In this document: one piece after another, positions 8,082-17,900 of the stretch
Layout of the letters: each line of letters starts with the position of its first letter
Numbering within the stretch: position 1 is the first letter of the stretch
Assembly (NCBI GenBank): GCA_016217675.1
Contig: JACRHC010000100.1
Span: forward strand, 1-48,423
Length of the DNA stretch: 48,423 bases
Source: Nitrospirota bacterium
GTDB lineage: Bacteria; Nitrospirota; Thermodesulfovibrionia; Thermodesulfovibrionales; UBA6898
Direction of reading: 5' to 3'
Position numbers and translations under genes: made by a program
Notes under the pieces: generated by a model
Seen by the model: only the letters and a program-made list of their open reading frames with translations
The model's database searches: none
Told to the model about the DNA's origin: nothing

Positions 8082-8239
8082 TATTAACCCGGCAATATAC
8101 TATCACAAGCCGTCATCCCCGCTTGCTTGTGCCCTATGCCTGGGTATAGGGGATCGAACGGCTTAACACATTGAAAACAAAGAAAGATTCCGGATGAGCC
8201 GGAGCAACAAAATAAAGACATTTAATTGCCGGGTTAATA
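8082..8239. repeat. Possible MITE with perfect 15-bp terminal inverted repeats
   Basis: TATTAACCCGGCAAT (8082-8096) and ATTGCCGGGTTAATA (8225-8239) are exact inverted repeats bounding 158 bp of non-coding DNA. Inside are nested complementary segments (AAGCCGT...ACGGCTT and CATCCCC...GGGGATC near 8109-8165). The rest of 8023-8337 shows no gene. Confidence 0.5.
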
Positions 8240-8295
8240 ATACCACGAAAAAGCAGAAGAAAACATCTGAGCACTCCGAGGGATTCAGATACATT

Positions 8296-8318
8296 GGCGG
8301 GGCAGCTCAGGCCCCGCC
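8296..8318 (-). terminator. GC-rich hairpin downstream of the giant gene
   Basis: GGCGGGGC (8296-8303) pairs perfectly with GCCCCGCC (8311-8318) around a 7-nt loop, 20 bp past the stop of the minus-strand gene. There is no strong U-tract on that side, so termination is plausible but not certain. Confidence 0.45.
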
Positions 8319-8337
8319 GTTTATATAGAGTTTATGC

Positions 8338-11300
8338 CTACTTCTTTTTAATTCCTATGATAAGCATGGATCCATTGTCTGAGGGGCCATTGATCGTGAT
8401 AACCTCTCTATCAGGGCTTAGCACAATCGTATCGCCCTCAGAGGTTTCAAAGGTCCCCTCTGCTGTCGGCTCATACGTTCCGGTAATGGTCACTGTCCCG
8501 TCAATAAGCGTGTATCCACCGCTTGCATCAAAACTCATCTCTTTTGTTGTAACAGAGACGCCTTTTCCGTCACTGAGCATCTCACTGATGCGGTATGTGC
8601 CCTCTATTAAGGAGGCCGCTGACTTCTTCATGCCTATGCCAAAGATGCTGCTATCTTCTGCCCCTGTGATCGTAAATACACTGCCGTCTTCCCTTACCAG
8701 ACCTTTATAACTGCCTTTATCTGTTGTCATGGTCAGATGTCCGTCATGAATGGTATGGGCAGTCCGGTCAAGATTAAGGGTAACGATCCCCTCCCCATAC
8801 ATTGCAGTCAGATATTCTCCGGTCAGTGCCTCAGGGGAGCTTCCTGACTTCATGCCTATTCCTATCGCAGTGCTGTCCGGTTCTGCCCAGACAAGCATCT
8901 GTCCGTCTGCTGTGCTGTTACCCTTAGTGAGTGATTCGTCTGCCACATTCGTCACAGCAACTGATACCTCAATTCCGGTATCAGTTGCACTTAGCCGCTG
9001 GATCAGATACTCAGAGGATTCTTCTGCTTCGTTTGCCGCGTTCTGCGTCGGCGCCCCTGCAGGCTTGATCGTGAAGTTGGCATCATTGAGGTCATTACCC
9101 TTTGCTGTTATTCCCGTGTATTGGAATTCTACCTTCACCTTTGAGGCAAGCTTGTTGGCTGTAACTGTCGGAACAGTCCACTCATATGTTCCCGGATTTG
9201 TCCCTGTGAACGAGGTGATCAGCTTATACCCGGTCGCATCAATCTTATAGTATAGATTTACCTTAGAAATCGGCTTGATGCTTGCGCCTGTTGTCCAGGT
9301 TATCGGGTGAACCGTCCCTGAGTTCCAGCTCTCCCCGCCATTGGGTGAATTAAGCTTTATAACCTCCATCCTGAATACGGCATTCGAGGTGTCTGTTCCA
9401 ACAAAACTGCCAACCGCATTATAACCGGTTATCTTCAGCAGGCAGTTCGGTTTATTTGCAGTCTGTGCAGGCACGGTCCAGCTGTAACTATTACCTGTGA
9501 GATTGGTTGCGATAGTCTTCCATGCCGTCCCGCCATTGATCGAATACTGGAGAGTGAACTTTACTGCTGTCGCAGGCGCTCCCCAGGTTATCTGATACGT
9601 GGAGCCTGTCATGATTTTTTCTCCACCGTTAGGAGTAAGGAGGGCAACTGAGGTGAAATTACTGTCAAATACCATAAAAGTCTTTGTATATTCATTATCG
9701 GTCTCGCTGCTTTCAGCAATCGCTCCCATATGGTCGGCAACTATTTTAAGACTATGTAGCCCGGCAGTTAAGTTTCCCAGCGGTATATCAGTACAGAAGA
9801 TATACCAATTCGGCTGTATGATATCGGCTGAAGCAAGAGCGCACTCATCAATCAGGGTATCATCCAGGTATAGTGCAGCAAACTTTACCATTGCCGGAGT
9901 TGCCGCTGTGCCATTATTTATGACAGCATAATTAACGTATAATGTATCCGTCGTGTAGATAGGGCTGCTGTCTGTGTTCGATCCTGTGGCGGTCGATACC
10001 ACTATCTTGTCTGACCAACCAGAAGGCTGATAAGGAATAAGATTTGACTGAGGCGGTTCAAAGACAACTATATCAACCCATGCCGCATCTAATCCTGAAG
10101 TAACTGTTCCATCCTTGGAATACGCCCATTGCAAAGTATGTGAACCAGCTGGAATATTGATCCCGTTAACCTCAACCCAATCAACGTCGCCACTGATTCC
10201 AGCAGTTTGCTCCACTCCATCCATATAGAACCTCAGGAAATCAAATGAACCCTCTGAAGATACCTTCCACCAAAAGCTCAATGTGGCTGGACCAACTACT
10301 GTCGTTTGCATCCATGTGCTTTGGTTGTTAACAATATCTCCGCTCTGTGCAGCATCAACTCCATCATGAGACACAGAGGCTTGTCCAAACCACTGAGAAT
10401 TCCCGCCGGTTGTCCAACTCAGTCCAGTTGTATCAAGAACTGCTTCTAATGTCATATCTGACAGCGTATAGCTCACCGTTAACACGTCCGTTCCTGGATT
10501 ATTTGCTGCATCATGCGCCGTAATCGTGACGTCGTTCGTCCCGCCGGTAAGCGAGATGCTGCAACTCCAAGCCGTTGTCCCCGTGCATAACCCGCTACCC
10601 CCAAGACTGTTGGTCCACGTCACGCTGCTCACCCCTACTGTGTCGGAGGCCGTACCCTCTACGGTTAAAGGTGTAATCGTTGCTGTGTATGTTGACTCCG
10701 AAGTAGGAGTCGTTATTGTAACCGTCGGTGCTCCGGCATCCCACGTCAGTGTCATATCACTGTATGCGCTGTTGCCTGCTGCATCTGTTGCGGTCAGCCG
10801 TAATGTATAGCTTCCGTTTGTATCTGCTGTTATCGTCGTCGATAATGCCGTCGGTGTCCCAAACGTGATCACACCCGTCCCCGTCTGCTTCGTCCACTGA
10901 TACGTCATGCTGTTGGTATCCGTCGCCGTCCCCGTCTGCGTAAACATCGCACTCTTCGTCTGGTTAGAGCCTGCACTTACCACAGGGGCTGTATTATCCA
11001 CAGTGAACGTTGTGCTTGGGCCTGCTGCGGGGGCATTATTGCCCGCAAGGTCGCTTGCCGTGCCTGACGCTATGCTTATGCCCATTGTTCCGTCTCCCGT
11101 AATCGAAGAGATCGTCACCGTCCGCGTAGCAGTCCCTGTTCCACTGACCACCGCTGTACCATTTACTGTGCCTGTCTTGTTCAACGTCACATTGGCAAGG
11201 GTTACCGCATCAGCTCCGGAGTAATTAATCGTATATGTAATCGGTCCTGCCTTCGTCAGTGTCCCCGATGGCGCCCCGATACTCAAGGTGGGTGCAGTCG

Positions 11301-14300
11301 TATCCCACGTCAGCGTCATATCTCCGTATGCACTGTTGCCTGCTGCATCTGTTGCCGTTAATCTCAGAGTATACGTTCCGTTTGTATCTGCTGAAACAGT
11401 CGTCGATAATGCAGTCGGTGTCCCAAAGGTGATCACCCCTGTCCCCGTCTGCTTCGTCCATTGATACGTCATGCTATTGGTATCCGTCGCCGTCGCTGTC
11501 TGTGTGAACATCGCATTCTTCGTCTGGTTAGGGCCTGCACTTACCACGGGCGCTGTATTGTCTACCGTAAACGTTGCTCCACTCGTCGGGGTAGAACTGA
11601 CTACATTGCCCGCCACATCTGTCCCCGTGCTCAGCGCCACCGTCGCTGTGCCATTTCCTGCACCTGCCGTATATGCATACGTATACACCGTCGTGCTCGA
11701 CTTCGTCATGTTCGTCGCGGCCAGATTGTTTGACCCCGTTATCGATATCTGCGGCACTGGTGCATCTGCCATCGCTTCGTTGAACGTCGCCGTTATAGTG
11801 ACAGCTGTTCCCGCCCTGTAGGGCCCTGCTACTGAATACGTGGTCGCTGCCGTCGGCGCCGTATTGTCTACTATCAATGTCGCGGTAGAACCGCTTGATG
11901 CGTTTCCGCTTGCGTCTATTACATATGCTTTGTATGATCCTGCGGTTGCAGGTGCTAATAGGGAAGTCGCAGTTCCTCCCGCCGTTGTCATCGTAGCTCC
12001 CGCAGTAAAGATCGTCGTGCCTGCTGGTGCAAACCAAACACTGTTAGTCGCATCACCAGAACTTGCTATCGTCACCGTTGCGCCGCCTTTCTTCGTCACA
12101 CTCGCTGTAAATACTGTGTCCTGAGTCGTAGGCGCCGTATTGTCTACCGTAAACGTTGTGCTTGGGCCTGCTGCGGGGGCATTATTGCCCGCAAGGTCTG
12201 TCCCGGTATTAGGCGCTATCGATATACCAAGCGTCCCGTCACCTGTTATGCTGCTGATCGTCACCGTCCGTGTATTGCTTGTCCCGCTAACGCCGATTGT
12301 TCCGTTTGCTGTCCCTGTCTTGTTTAACGTCACATTGCCCACTGCAAGCGTGCTTGTGTTAAAGTTTGCGTCCGTGTAGGTTACCGTATACGTTATCGGA
12401 CCTGCCTTCGTCAGCACTGCCGATGGCGCCCCGATACTCACGGTGGGAGCAGTCGTATCCCACGTCAGCGTCATATCACTGTATGCACTGTTGCCTGCTG
12501 CATCTGTTGCCGTCAAACGTAATGTATAGCTTCCGTTTGTATCTGCCGAAACCGTCGTTGACAATGCCGTCGGTATCCCAAACGTGATCACACCCGTCCC
12601 CGTCTGCTTCGTCCACTGATACGTCATGCTGTTTGTATCCGTCGCCGTCCCCGTCTGCGTAAACATCGCGCTCTTCGTCTGGTTAGCTCCCGCACTTACC
12701 ACGGGAACCGTCGTATCTACAACGATCGCCTTTGAATCTCCTATATTCTGCCCCGCCGGTATCGTCGGATTTGCCGTGCTGTTTGTCGCTGCATCCGTGA
12801 TCGTTCCCGTTATCGAGCTTATGCTCAGGTCTGCCGATGTCTGCCCTGCTCCCACCGTATACGTCCCGCTCCAACTCGTCACTCCGCTCAAGGCCCCGGT
12901 CGTAATTGAAGCGCCAGAGTTCAGGTTGATTGTCAATCCTGTCGAGGTCACTGCCTCGCTGAAGTTTACCGTTATGTTTATCCCAACTCCTGCTTTGTAA
13001 TATCCGTTGCCTGTCGAGGATGTTGCGCTCGTCACCGTCGGCGCTCCGGCATCCCACGTCAGTGTCATTTCACTATACCCAATGTTGCCTGCTGCATCTG
13101 TTGCCGTCAAACGTAATGTATAGCTCCCGTTTGTATCTGCGGTTATCGTCGTCGTCAATGCCGTCGACGTCCCAAACGTGATTACCCCCGTCCCCGCCTG
13201 CTTCGTCCACTGATACGTCATACTGTTCGTATCCGTCGCCGTCCCCGTCTGCGTAAACATCGCGCTCTTCGTCTGGTTGGCTCCCGCACTTACCACGGGG
13301 GCTGTATTGTCTACCATAAACGTTGTGCTCGGTCCTGCTGCCAGTGCGCTGTTACCTACATTGTCACTCGCCGTGCCTGCCGCTACGCTGATTCCCAATG
13401 AGCCGTTCCCCGTGATACTCGATATCGTTACAGTCCTCGTAGTATTCCCAGTCCCGCTTACTGTCACTGTCCCCGTCGCTGTGCCCCCTGCATTGTTCAG
13501 TGTTACATTAGCGTTTGCCAGCGTTACTGCATCTGCTCCGCTATACGTAATCGTGTACGTTATCGGTCCACCCTTCGTGAGTGTTGCTGAAGGTGCACTA
13601 ATACTCAGAGTTGGCGCTGTATTATCCACCGTGAACGTCGTGCTCGGACCTGCCGCTATTGCCGTGTTCCCTGCCGTATCACTTGCCGTACCTGCCGCTA
13701 TGCTGATTTCCAATGAGCCGTTCCCCGTGATACTCGATATCGTTACCGTCCTCGTCGTATTACCGGTCCCGCTTACTGCCACTGTCCCTGTCGCTGTGCC
13801 CCCTGCATTGTTCAGTGTTACATTCGCATTTGCCAGCGTTACTGCATCTGCTCCGCTATACGTAATCGTATACGTTATCGGTCCACCCCTCGTCAGTGTT
13901 GCTGACGGCGCACTAATACTCAGAGTTGGCGCTGTATTATCGTAAGTCCGACTTAGTGGTGTTGCAGCAATATTGCCATTGCCTGCTGAATCCTGAACCG
14001 TATTTGTAGGTATATCTATCGTCACGGTTCCATTGGCCGTTGGTGTTACATTGAATGAATATGTCGTGCCGCTACCACTAAAGCCACTGACTGTTCCATT
14101 CGTCACTAAGATTCCGGTACCAGACCACGTCACAGACTCACTGAAAGTCACTGTTACAGGAATAGGTGAGATATTTGTTGCAACAGGTGCAGTTGAGTTT
14201 ATCGTCACTGTCGGCGCAGTTGTGTCACTTGCTGTCTGAGACTTTAATGTTCTGTTGCCATTGGCATCATATTGATATGTCGTTGACGAACCGTCAGAAC

Positions 14301-14427
14301 GGCTCACGACAGTCAGCCTGTGCAGGTCATCATAGCTGTAGTTCACTGTGAGCGCATATGAACCTGTAGCAGCAAATAAAATACAGGCAACCACCAGAAT
14401 TGACAGAATATTTTTATATCTCAGCAT
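8338..14427 (-). CDS. Giant secreted Ig-like/CARDB repeat protein with an RHS-like YD N terminus
   Basis: The product has 2,029 residues. A signal peptide (MLRYKNILSILVV...GSYAL) is followed by one YD-repeat (YSYDDLHRL...YQYDANGNR) as in RHS proteins. A long Thr/Ser/Ala/Gly-rich array follows, whose modules end in DNTAP or DTTAP linkers typical of bacterial Ig-like surface domains. Two modules recur: one with NQTKSAMFTQTGTATDTNS (four copies) and one with LTKGGPITYTITYSGADAV (four copies). Later come a jelly-roll-like segment (SWTTGGNSQWFGQ...), a CARDB domain ending in ESSETDNEYTKTF, two TPNGGE/SPNGGE domains with ITW motifs, and a C-terminal part repeating IGIGMK-like motifs. No LPXTG or PEP-CTERM anchor is seen. 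GAGGGG lies six bases before the start. A role in adhesion or surface structure is inferred. Confidence 0.85.
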   Translation of the reverse strand: MLRYKNILSILVVACILFAATGSYALTVNYSYDDLHRLTVVSRSDGSSTTYQYDANGNRTLKSQTASDTTAPTVTINSTAPVATNISPIPVTVTFSESVTWSGTGILVTNGTVSGFSGSGTTYSFNVTPTANGTVTIDIPTNTVQDSAGNGNIAATPLSRTYDNTAPTLSISAPSATLTRGGPITYTITYSGADAVTLANANVTLNNAGGTATGTVAVSGTGNTTRTVTISSITGNGSLEISIAAGTASDTAGNTAIAAGPSTTFTVDNTAPTLSISAPSATLTKGGPITYTITYSGADAVTLANANVTLNNAGGTATGTVTVSGTGNTTRTVTISSITGNGSLGISVAAGTASDNVGNSALAAGPSTTFMVDNTAPVVSAGANQTKSAMFTQTGTATDTNSMTYQWTKQAGTGVITFGTSTALTTTITADTNGSYTLRLTATDAAGNIGYSEMTLTWDAGAPTVTSATSSTGNGYYKAGVGINITVNFSEAVTSTGLTINLNSGASITTGALSGVTSWSGTYTVGAGQTSADLSISSITGTITDAATNSTANPTIPAGQNIGDSKAIVVDTTVPVVSAGANQTKSAMFTQTGTATDTNSMTYQWTKQTGTGVITFGIPTALSTTVSADTNGSYTLRLTATDAAGNSAYSDMTLTWDTTAPTVSIGAPSAVLTKAGPITYTVTYTDANFNTSTLAVGNVTLNKTGTANGTIGVSGTSNTRTVTISSITGDGTLGISIAPNTGTDLAGNNAPAAGPSTTFTVDNTAPTTQDTVFTASVTKKGGATVTIASSGDATNSVWFAPAGTTIFTAGATMTTAGGTATSLLAPATAGSYKAYVIDASGNASSGSTATLIVDNTAPTAATTYSVAGPYRAGTAVTITATFNEAMADAPVPQISITGSNNLAATNMTKSSTTVYTYAYTAGAGNGTATVALSTGTDVAGNVVSSTPTSGATFTVDNTAPVVSAGPNQTKNAMFTQTATATDTNSMTYQWTKQTGTGVITFGTPTALSTTVSADTNGTYTLRLTATDAAGNSAYGDMTLTWDTTAPTLSIGAPSGTLTKAGPITYTINYSGADAVTLANVTLNKTGTVNGTAVVSGTGTATRTVTISSITGDGTMGISIASGTASDLAGNNAPAAGPSTTFTVDNTAPVVSAGSNQTKSAMFTQTGTATDTNSMTYQWTKQTGTGVITFGTPTALSTTITADTNGSYTLRLTATDAAGNSAYSDMTLTWDAGAPTVTITTPTSESTYTATITPLTVEGTASDTVGVSSVTWTNSLGGSGLCTGTTAWSCSISLTGGTNDVTITAHDAANNPGTDVLTVSYTLSDMTLEAVLDTTGLSWTTGGNSQWFGQASVSHDGVDAAQSGDIVNNQSTWMQTTVVGPATLSFWWKVSSEGSFDFLRFYMDGVEQTAGISGDVDWVEVNGINIPAGSHTLQWAYSKDGTVTSGLDAAWVDIVVFEPPQSNLIPYQPSGWSDKIVVSTATGSNTDSSPIYTTDTLYVNYAVINNGTAATPAMVKFAALYLDDTLIDECALASADIIQPNWYIFCTDIPLGNLTAGLHSLKIVADHMGAIAESSETDNEYTKTFMVFDSNFTSVALLTPNGGEKIMTGSTYQITWGAPATAVKFTLQYSINGGTAWKTIATNLTGNSYSWTVPAQTANKPNCLLKITGYNAVGSFVGTDTSNAVFRMEVIKLNSPNGGESWNSGTVHPITWTTGASIKPISKVNLYYKIDATGYKLITSFTGTNPGTYEWTVPTVTANKLASKVKVEFQYTGITAKGNDLNDANFTIKPAGAPTQNAANEAEESSEYLIQRLSATDTGIEVSVAVTNVADESLTKGNSTADGQMLVWAEPDSTAIGIGMKSGSSPEALTGEYLTAMYGEGIVTLNLDRTAHTIHDGHLTMTTDKGSYKGLVREDGSVFTITGAEDSSIFGIGMKKSAASLIEGTYRISEMLSDGKGVSVTTKEMSFDASGGYTLIDGTVTITGTYEPTAEGTFETSEGDTIVLSPDREVITINGPSDNGSMLIIGIKKK
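10735..13301 (-). repeat. Intragenic near-identical module repeats
   Basis: About 255 bp encoding the NQTKSAMFTQ module recur near 13047-13301, 12454-12706, 11299-11550 and 10735-10990. They are near-identical at DNA level, for example the shared stretch around TGCTTCGTCCACTGATACGT. The second module type alternates with them. Such identity permits recombinational expansion or contraction and is a likely site of assembly collapse. Confidence 0.8.
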
Positions 14428-14477
14428 AAGCCCCCCTCGTTTTTGACAAGCAATTATGTATGTGATAGATTAAAACC

Positions 14478-14689
14478 ATGAAATACACGGTCGTTTTAAA
14501 CAAGTCAGAATATGGATATGATGCCCATTGCCCTGCCCTTCCAGGTTGCCACAGCCAGGGAGATACCGAAGAAGAGGCGATGGAAAACATCAAGGACGCC
14601 ATCAGCACATTTCTCCATTTCCCTATACCCTGAAGTCCATAATCAAGGACGCAGGCCTCACAGACGAGCAATTTAAAAGCCTTCTTTAA
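14478..14689 (+). pseudogene. HicB-HicA remnant joined by deletion
   Basis: The ATG at 14478 opens the start of a HicB antitoxin (MKYTVVLNKSEYGYDAHCPALPGC, then SQGDTEEEAMENIKDA) that stops at 14633 after 51 codons. In another frame, from about 14628 to the stop at 14687-14689, lies TLKSIIKDAGLTDEQFKSLL, the characteristic C-terminal end of HicA (YcfA-type) toxins. The middle of both genes is missing. Both parts are read on the plus strand, so the ancestor was probably hicB followed by hicA. Confidence 0.75.
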
Positions 14690-14690
14690 T

Positions 14691-14775
14691 CTCAACAGCA
14701 AAATATCTCAACCTCCCTGTAATTACAAAAGATGAAATGCTTCAAAATATTTCTCACATAAAAACTGTCTGGTAA
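14691..14775 (+). pseudogene. 3' fragment of the VapC toxin gene (copy of 7938-8022)
   Basis: The frame encodes STAKYLNLPVITKDEMLQNI then SHIKTVW and stop. It is identical to the last 27 residues of the intact toxin at 7633-8022 except for one Arg-to-Lys change. It follows the HicA remnant directly and has no start or catalytic N-terminal half. Confidence 0.85.
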
Positions 14776-14799
14776 ACTTCCAATTTCGGTGAGAGGTAA

Positions 14800-14910
14800 T
14801 TGAGCTTTACCGACCGCACCAGCTTTGCCCTCGTCAACCATTTCAAAATCGAAGACATCTTCGCCTTTGACGCCCACTTCAAATACCATCTTTTTTCATA
14901 CACAGTATAA
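14800..14910 (+). pseudogene. 3' fragment of a second PIN toxin gene
   Basis: The frame from 14800 reads LSFTDRTSFALVNHFKIEDI then FAFDAHF, ending at the TAA at 14908-14910. The pattern S(F/L)TDxxSFxL...IxxxFxFDxHF is the C-terminal signature of many VapC/PIN toxins. The upstream part is missing. It differs from the fragment just before it, so at least two PIN genes decayed here. Confidence 0.7.
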
Positions 14911-14949
14911 GTTGTTTGCGTAAATGATACGCGTCCCTATTTTTAAGCG

Positions 14950-17900
14950 CTATTGGCCCGATACTGAGCTAAGAATCTTGCCGATTTTTATTCCATTTTT
15001 TGCTACGAATTTAGTAACCTTGTAAGCATATTTAGCTGAGCTAATGAATTTTGGATCGGCACAGTTATAAATTTTCAAACCTGCTTTATATAAACCGTCT
15101 ATTTTTGTAAAAAACTTACCAACATCATATGCTCGTTCCATACTAACCGCTAATTGATTTAGATTTTTTTCTAATAAATCCAAATCATTATCAGATTTTT
15201 GCGAGTAATAATAACCAGACTCTGGCGACAAGTAGTATTTATACAATTGATTACCAAGATAATCAGATACTCCAAATTTATTTGATAAGTCTTTGATGAT
15301 TTCAACTTTAGATTTACCAATCAATGATATGGCATACCCCCCCATTTTCTTGAGAGTGTTTATATTGTCAGTTGCCAGTCCCTCCGGATCAATCCCCACC
15401 ACCGGATTCCCACCCACATACGCATACAAATTCAAATCACCACCCTCAAAACCTATCGGGTCTTTGCTTATGAATCTGCCGTTTTCGACATCGTAGTAAC
15501 GGGCGCGCATGAATAGGAGGCCGTTGCCTTCGTCCATGACGCCGTATTTGCCGACATAGCGGAAGGGATTGGAGTATGAAGCGGCCGGCGTTGCCTTGCC
15601 AAATTCATCGTAACCGTATTGCTCCACCACTGCGCCTGTGGAGTCAGTTACCGCAACAGTGTTACCAAGAGAGTCATAGTGATAAACATACCTCAACCCA
15701 CCTGAGGTAATTTTTGAGATCAGTCCATGACCATAAATGTAATAGTTCTGGATAGTTCCGCTTGAGTCAGTCTCTGCCAGAACATCTGACATATCGCCGT
15801 TGATATCGAGCACATACCTCGTCTGAGTTCCAGCCTGTGTTCTGGCAATCCTGTTACCGAAGCCGTCATAGAGATAAGAATATGTGGTCCCACCGACAGT
15901 CGCGCCTGTTAAGCGGTTTGCATAATCAAATGAAAATGTATTTCCACTTCCAGCAGCAATATTCCCTCTGTTATCAAACGTGAAAGCAGAAGTCAGCTTG
16001 TTAGCATCATCATAGGTTGATGAAACATTCGCTGCGGTGAGCGTCGGGATCTTGGGCTGATTGATATTTGACTGCATAGGATTACCGACATTGTTAAGGG
16101 TAAAGGAATAGTCAGAAATCAGTGTGCTGTTAGCTTTCTTGTTGCTCAATCCTGTAAGCCTATTGGCTGAATCATACGTATAGATCGAGGTTGTCCCATT
16201 AGGGTTAGTGACAGACTGAAGAATACCAGAGCCATATGTATCGTAATTATATGTTGTTGTACCAAGCCAGTCCGTCACTGTTTTCAAATTGTTGTCGTTA
16301 TCGTATCCATAGTTCACAAGCTTTCCAGAACCAGGATAGGTGATACGGCTGATATTTCCTGCCGCGTCATACAGGTAACTTACTGTCTGACCAAAACTGT
16401 CGGTATAGGAAGTCATTCGATTGAGGGAATCATAAACAAAATTCCGAGCAGTACCACTGTCTTCAAACATGCTGAGCAGATTACCGTTGTTATCATAACT
16501 GCTGTAGGTTATTTTGGCCGTACCGTTAAACTTGACCTGATATGGGCGGTTATCCGTTGCGTTGTATGAATACGAAATAACATCGTTATTGGGATCTGTA
16601 ACCGTAATGAGATTGCCTTTTGCATCATAGGCATATTGGTATAACTTTCCTACCTGATCGGTTACAGAGATCATCTGGTTACTGGTGTTATAAGCATATG
16701 TTGTTTTGCTTCCAGTGGTTTGGCCTTTTGGATCTTTCACCCACGTCATACGGTTGTTCTTATCAAAGTTAAATGTCGAAGTTACAGCACCATTAGACGT
16801 AGCCTGCGTGATTTGGATGAGGTTGTCGTTTGCATCATAGGAATAGTCTGTTACCTTACCAAGTTGATCAGTTTTCTTAGTCATGCGTCCTGCATTGTCA
16901 TATATGAACGAGACTTGGGCACCTGTAACATTATCTGAAATGCTCAGAGGATTACCGTTTACATCATAGGTATACGTAAGCACATGACTGCCGCCAGTTG
17001 TTGCAGTCTCGGTAACAGTCATCACTCTGCCATTTGCATAATAATCATAAGTCGTTGTTCCTCCAAGAGGCTTGACAACGCTTAACAGCTTAATCAAACT
17101 CGCATCATAATTATAGGTGGTGGTGTGGCCAAGTGCATCTGTCACGGTTCTGAGATTATTGTTTTGGTCATATGTGTTAGTGGTTGTCTGAGAAAGTGCA
17201 TTGGTGGCTGACGCAATATTGCCATTTGCATCGTAGGTGAAAGATGTAGATTTATCATTTCTGTCCTTTATCGATGCCGGTTTATTCATAAGGTTCCCGG
17301 TGTTGGAGTATTGGGGAACAACAGTGGAAGAGCCCAACGGGCCGGGATACTGAGTTTGCGTCATGCGGAAGGATGTGTCATGTGTATGTGAGATATTGCC
17401 CTGCGGGGTTGTAACTGTAGTGCCGTTTGTGTAATCAAACGTCATATTTATCCCGCCATTCGTTGAACTGGTTACCCTTTGCTGCGTATCGTAGGCTACA
17501 GTAACTGTATTAAGTTCAGGATAGGTAATACTCTTTAGCAATCTCACATTCTCCGGGCTGTCACTGCTCGTATAGTAGCTATACGATGTTGCATTACCTC
17601 GAGCATCCTGTGCGGAGGAAAGATTCCCTGATGTTGCATCATATGAAAAAGTGACATAACGGCCTAAGTTGTCAGTAACCCTCGAAATACGCATCGAACC
17701 GTCATACAAGAAATCAAAACGCTGGTTCGAGGTTGATCCGATCAATTGCTTGTAGACTGCGGTAAGCAGTTTGCTCGTAGGATGATATTCAAAATTCAGC
17801 TTATTGCCATATCTATCCTGAATCCAACTCAGGGCCATCGAAGGCATAAACTTCTGACCAGGATTGTTATTAACAGAAAGTCGTCTGAAAACATAGCGCG

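Noticed and set aside
10735..13301. Regularly repeated DNA considered as a CRISPR-like array
   Set aside because: Repeats are about 255 bp, in frame, and encode Ig-like modules; there are no short spacers or cas genes.
8750..13945. Many plus-strand open frames opposite the giant Ig-like gene
   Set aside because: Their Val/Pro/Ala-rich products repeat in step with the Ig modules, as expected from antisense reading of biased codons.
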